From the NCBI RefSeq assembly GCF_037023745.1, contig NZ_CP146101.1, forward strand, positions 4,518,001-4,582,000: a DNA stretch of 64,000 nt, written 5' to 3'. A program made the translations under genes and the position numbers. The stretch comes from Streptomyces sp. SCSIO 30461. Its GTDB lineage: Bacteria; Actinomycetota; Actinomycetes; Streptomycetales; Streptomycetaceae. The notes beneath the pieces were generated by a model. It had not been told where the DNA came from, did not search any database, and saw only the letters and a program-made list of their open reading frames with translations. Shown here piece by piece: positions 62,101 to 64,000 of this stretch. Within the stretch, counting starts at the first letter, position 1, and the number at the start of each line of letters is the position of its first letter.

Positions 62101-62137
62101 GCAGGACTACATGTCGCGCCTGACGGAAGGTCGTTGA
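59129..62137 (+). CDS. large tetratricopeptide-repeat protein coupled to Hsp90
   Basis: The 1002-residue protein consists of helical repeats in two arms: about 1-360 (for example QMSQALALGALLRSGRLDEA) and about 390-1000 with clearer TPRs (AELTMADRDDEAAAEARRAA, ARSGDLVRAEEGLRAALKDL, YALLGHAVSHSGDHAGAVRH, RVLADAERFEEALAEMEAAI). The arms are joined by a Thr-Ala linker encoded by a hexanucleotide repeat (60243-60278). No enzyme domain, signal peptide or membrane helix is seen. ATG 59129 overlaps the Hsp90 stop by one base, so it is the likely client adaptor or co-chaperone. A strong terminator follows. Confidence 0.9.
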   Translation: MLDTPEAVVEALRENHDRPHGPQRTVTAEELVEAAGQFEKPDVLVTALLELMTAYEFTGENRKSPVVFGRLLKLWDESPEEFSEWEAHQVYWRFKWVATSLLDVPEVSLASIRGWTDEARRRYEEAGHGMQPVAAMRYHVAAHTGTGVADAYDLWVTRPRTELSDCDACETRHLATHQLNGGDDAGALDTLRPVLDEGIGCTEEPQMSQALALGALLRSGRLDEARSHHLTGYRRVRGNTGMQTWVGRHLEFCVLSRNEGRGLEILAENRPLFEATGAPLAHLDFLTGVELLLARIVEDGHADTVVAGPPGRSWAADELLTHVRTEADRLTAAFDTRNGTTAVGDRRRERLSQRPLLDAPLPLGLRTPVARPTATATATATATATTAPATVAVPEDFVALVREARRMASAGHPGDTRLWTRIAERLADGSAVHDEVLGPQELLRAELAEQQAAELTMADRDDEAAAEARRAAELYERLGMPWQALSTRARAVAWSSTSTAGPAGEAERLDSDGIRDALDELLHEAERLCTEVPFTGEALGAAEAAACDDLGQERKLAYLTVHYARTYAAYRELGRGGPEASPCAVERFEGCVRALHTEAERLSVLHQVANARQFAADVAARSGDLVRAEEGLRAALKDLDAAGRPWRGSRPRALLAQILMAQERPQEAVELLHQAIADAVRYDDADFPVAPTYALLGHAVSHSGDHAGAVRHLSEAAARFDQSGMSEDAADVRLQLVDVLMRTGRQADAVAVLESLVGEEAVAALDGRMVAQARLMLARGLRELEEFLPSAEEFLRLADAVSGWEDDAPIQTMVTAETAIALALADRWDVADTAYERALSAHAQAPNPSLIMHMMCEFARLVMNAQDSDGLETALKHLAGADALAASVPEGTEGFVPWFEQGTVHYRRGRVLADAERFEEALAEMEAAIAAHEQGGDEGESARAEAVRIAALIEGGALCRLKEAIARLTTAAARCRKAGLPEAAQILGSLRQDYMSRLTEGR
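60243..60278 (+). repeat. hexanucleotide tandem repeat (CGACTG)6
   Basis: Six perfect copies of CGACTG encode alternating Thr-Ala in the linker of the TPR protein. Because the unit is six bases, gain or loss of copies changes linker length in steps of two residues without a frameshift. Confidence 0.9.
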
Positions 62138-62152
62138 GCCGACACCGCGCCA

Positions 62153-62197
62153 ACCGCCCCGGGCCCGACCGTGGTGCACGGCCGGGCCCGGGGCGGT
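62153..62197 (+). terminator. terminator of the Hsp90-TPR unit
   Basis: ACCGCCCCGGGCCCG and CGGGCCCGGGGCGGT form a 15-bp perfect stem 16 bases after the TPR stop. Confidence 0.8.
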
Positions 62198-62504
62198 CGC
62201 GGCCGATGTCGGAGCCCGCGGACAGTGGGGCTTGGCCGGTGGATCGATCGCGAACGACACCGTCTCCCCGAAGGCGGGGGTCTGACGTCTTCGGACAGCC
62301 CCGGTCGGCCGACGTCCGGGTGGCCCGACACCGACTCCAGCGCGGCTGGAGTGGCTCACGCGTCGAGTCGTCCTGACGGAGGTCGGCGGACACCAAGCGT
62401 GACGATCCTCAGCGACGGGCTCGGACGTCGTTCCTCTGCTGGTCGCTGCCGAATTCCCAGGACGCCTGTTGGTGCACGGTACGGAGCGGCGGATGTGGTA
62501 CTGC
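62198..62504. other. gap without gene
   Basis: No coding sequence, RNA or repeat is supported between the terminator and the MITE-like element. Confidence 0.35.
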
Positions 62505-62733
62505 CTAAGGGCTGTCCCGCAATCCCCGGCGGGCGTACGACGCCGGCCACGGCGCTCCCCCTGGCTTCGCCGGGAGGTGCCCCGGCGCTGCGTTGTCGAA
62601 TCATCCGCATACGCCCGGTATGAGGATGGCTCTTCGCCTTGCGATGCGTCCCCTCGGCCCCAAGGGCCGGGGGGAGACCCCATACATCTGACGCCGCGCG
62701 TTGAACCGCCGGGCATTACGGGACAGCCCTGAG
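62505..62733. repeat. MITE-like element, copy 2 (intact ends)
   Basis: About 229 bases bounded by terminal inverted repeats CTAAGGGCTGTCCCG...CGGGACAGCCCTGAG that extend inward as CAATCCCCGGCGG / CCGCCGGGCATTA. It has no open reading frame and matches copy 1 (17715-17911) in inverted orientation. It ends 46 bases before the BCCT start. A target duplication could not be defined. Confidence 0.75.
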
Positions 62734-62778
62734 CACAAAGCGAGGACTGGCTCGTAACAGGCCGGAAAGGTACCAACC

Positions 62779-64000
62779 GTGTCCGATGAAGTACCGCGCC
62801 GAGAACCGCACGACCACGAACGCAAACCACCGGCCCGGAGCGCGCTGCCGGTGACCGCCGACCTGCCCGCGCTACCCGAGTCCGCGAGGCACGTCGGTAC
62901 GGACCCGGTGGTGTTCGGTGTCACCGCCGCGTTGGCGCTCGCCTTCGTCGTCTGGGGCTCCGTCGCCACCGACACGCTGGGGCGGGTGTCGAACGCTCTG
63001 CTGTCCGGACTGATCCACAATTTCGGTTGGGCGTTCGTCCTGGCGGCATCCGGGTTCGTGGTCTTCGCGCTGTGGCTCGCCATCAGCCGCTACGGCTCCA
63101 TCCCCCTCGGGCAGGACGGCGAGGGCCCGGAATTCCGCACGGTGTCATGGGTGGCCATGATGTTCAGCGCCGGTATGGGCATCGGCCTGATGTTCTACGG
63201 CGTCAGTGAGCCCCTCGCGCACTTCGTCGCTCCGCCGCCCGGGACCCACCCCGCCGACGCCGCTGCAGCCATGGCGACGTCCATGGCCACCACCCTGTTC
63301 CACTGGACGCTCCACCCGTGGGCCATCTACGCGGCGGCCGGTTTGGCGATCGCGTACAGCACCTTTCGCCGCCGCCGGCGGCAGACCGTCAGCGCCGTGT
63401 TCGTTCCCCTCATCGGCGAACGGCACGCGAACGGGACGAGCGGGCGCGTCATCGACATGCTGGCCATCTTCGCCACGCTGTTCGGCTCAGCGGCGTCGCT
63501 CGGGCTCGGCGCCCTCCAGATCGGCAGCGGTATCGGAGAACTGGGCTGGTTGCAGAAGGCGGGCACCGGGCTGCTCGTCGGCATCATCGCGGTACTGACG
63601 CTGGCCTTCGTCGCTTCCGCGGTGTCCGGGGTGGAGAAGGGCATCCAGTGGCTCTCCAACATCAACATGGTGCTCGCCCTGATCCTCGCGGTGTTCGTCT
63701 TCGTGGCCGGACCGACCATCGCCGTCCTCGACCTGCTGCCGACCTCGATCGCCACCTACTTCGGCGAGCTGCCGGAGCTCGCCGGTCGCACCGATGCCGC
63801 CAGCGGTTCCGGTGTGGCCGCCTGGCTCGGGACATGGACCGTCTTCTACTGGGCCTGGTGGATCTCATGGACCCCCTTCGTCGGCATGTTCATCGCCCGC
63901 ATCAGCAGGGGGCGTACCATCCGCCAGTTCGTCGGCGGTGTCATCCTGGTGCCCAGCGTCGTCAGCCTGTGCTGGTTCGCGATCTTCGGCGGCACCGCGA
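62779..64000 (+). CDS. BCCT-family transporter (betaine/choline/carnitine), 3' end beyond window
   Basis: At least 407 residues are present. After a 45-residue hydrophilic N-terminus there are about eight membrane helices and the BCCT signatures SWVAMMFSAGMGIGLMFYGV, SEPLAHFVAPP, GVEKGIQWLSNINMVLALIL and the tryptophan box FYWAWWISWTPFVGMFIAR. These carriers import glycine betaine or choline with sodium ions or protons for osmoprotection. GTG 62779 follows GGAAAGGTACCAACC. The MITE-like element sits in its promoter region. The frame is open to the last base. Confidence 0.93.
   Translation, partial: MSDEVPRREPHDHERKPPARSALPVTADLPALPESARHVGTDPVVFGVTAALALAFVVWGSVATDTLGRVSNALLSGLIHNFGWAFVLAASGFVVFALWLAISRYGSIPLGQDGEGPEFRTVSWVAMMFSAGMGIGLMFYGVSEPLAHFVAPPPGTHPADAAAAMATSMATTLFHWTLHPWAIYAAAGLAIAYSTFRRRRRQTVSAVFVPLIGERHANGTSGRVIDMLAIFATLFGSAASLGLGALQIGSGIGELGWLQKAGTGLLVGIIAVLTLAFVASAVSGVEKGIQWLSNINMVLALILAVFVFVAGPTIAVLDLLPTSIATYFGELPELAGRTDAASGSGVAAWLGTWTVFYWAWWISWTPFVGMFIARISRGRTIRQFVGGVILVPSVVSLCWFAIFGGTA

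Noticed and set aside
59774..62830. 1018-codon minus-strand open frame
   Set aside because: It mirrors the TPR gene, with Arg/Gly/His-rich translation and no motif.

Overview
The window is high-GC actinobacterial chromosome, almost certainly Streptomyces. Codon third positions are nearly all G or C, GTG starts behind GGAGG-type ribosome sites are frequent, and there are several promoter-to-ATG arrangements that look leaderless. The families present also fit: LCP (LytR-CpsA-Psr) protein, RsbW-like kinases, DUF6421, DUF5134, DUF4034, LVIVD-repeat and DUF305 proteins, bacterial NO synthase. No tRNA, rRNA, CRISPR array or replication origin was seen.

Region 1 (1-20 kb) is accessory in character. 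It opens with two Tat-type components (tatA, tatB) around a secreted Gly-rich membrane protein, divergent from an LCP cell-wall ligase; an 18-bp motif recurs upstream of both transcription units. A regulatory kinase, a TetR gene and a set of broken genes follow (PP2C phosphatase head, MarR tail joined to an ATP-grasp head, aminotransferase tail). Next come an MgtA-type P-type ATPase with an ArsR regulator, an ECF sigma factor with a translationally coupled membrane partner, a decayed IS4-type transposase, a small secreted M15-like peptidase, scrambled IS3 remnants, a broken TetR gene, and a ROK kinase divergent from a LacI regulator. A MITE-like repeat lies upstream of the LacI gene and has an inverted second copy near 62.6 kb.

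Region 2 (20-46.6 kb) is ordered, mostly metabolic chromosome: alpha/beta hydrolase, aldolase-like DUF6986 protein, electron transfer flavoprotein (etfB-etfA), flavin reductase, thioredoxin, PlsC acyltransferase, B3/4 protein, a YndJ-DUF1990 operon with two palindromic operators over its promoter, and a DUF6421-SDR-threonine aldolase operon. It continues with a glycerophosphodiesterase, GNAT and VOC proteins, a DUF5134-M56-PAP2 membrane cluster, a TetR regulator, an LVIVD/DUF305 divergent pair, a ferredoxin-NADP reductase, the ohr/ohrR peroxide pair with a perfect palindromic operator, a BNR-repeat protein, uracil-DNA glycosylase, a BadF-type kinase and a CbiX-like protein. Most convergent pairs are separated by strong hairpin terminators.

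Region 3 (46.6-64 kb) holds the most unusual genes. There is a stand-alone NO synthase oxygenase, a FUSC exporter with a terminator-like hairpin in its leader, and an Lrp regulator. A single-module NRPS (C-A-PCP-TE) is coupled by ATGA overlap to a small CX5R phosphatase. Then comes a co-directional set: DUF4034-type protein, an Hsp90-family ATPase and a 1002-residue TPR protein whose start overlaps the Hsp90 stop. I regard this Hsp90-TPR pair as the best candidate for an undescribed system. The window ends inside a BCCT transporter gene.
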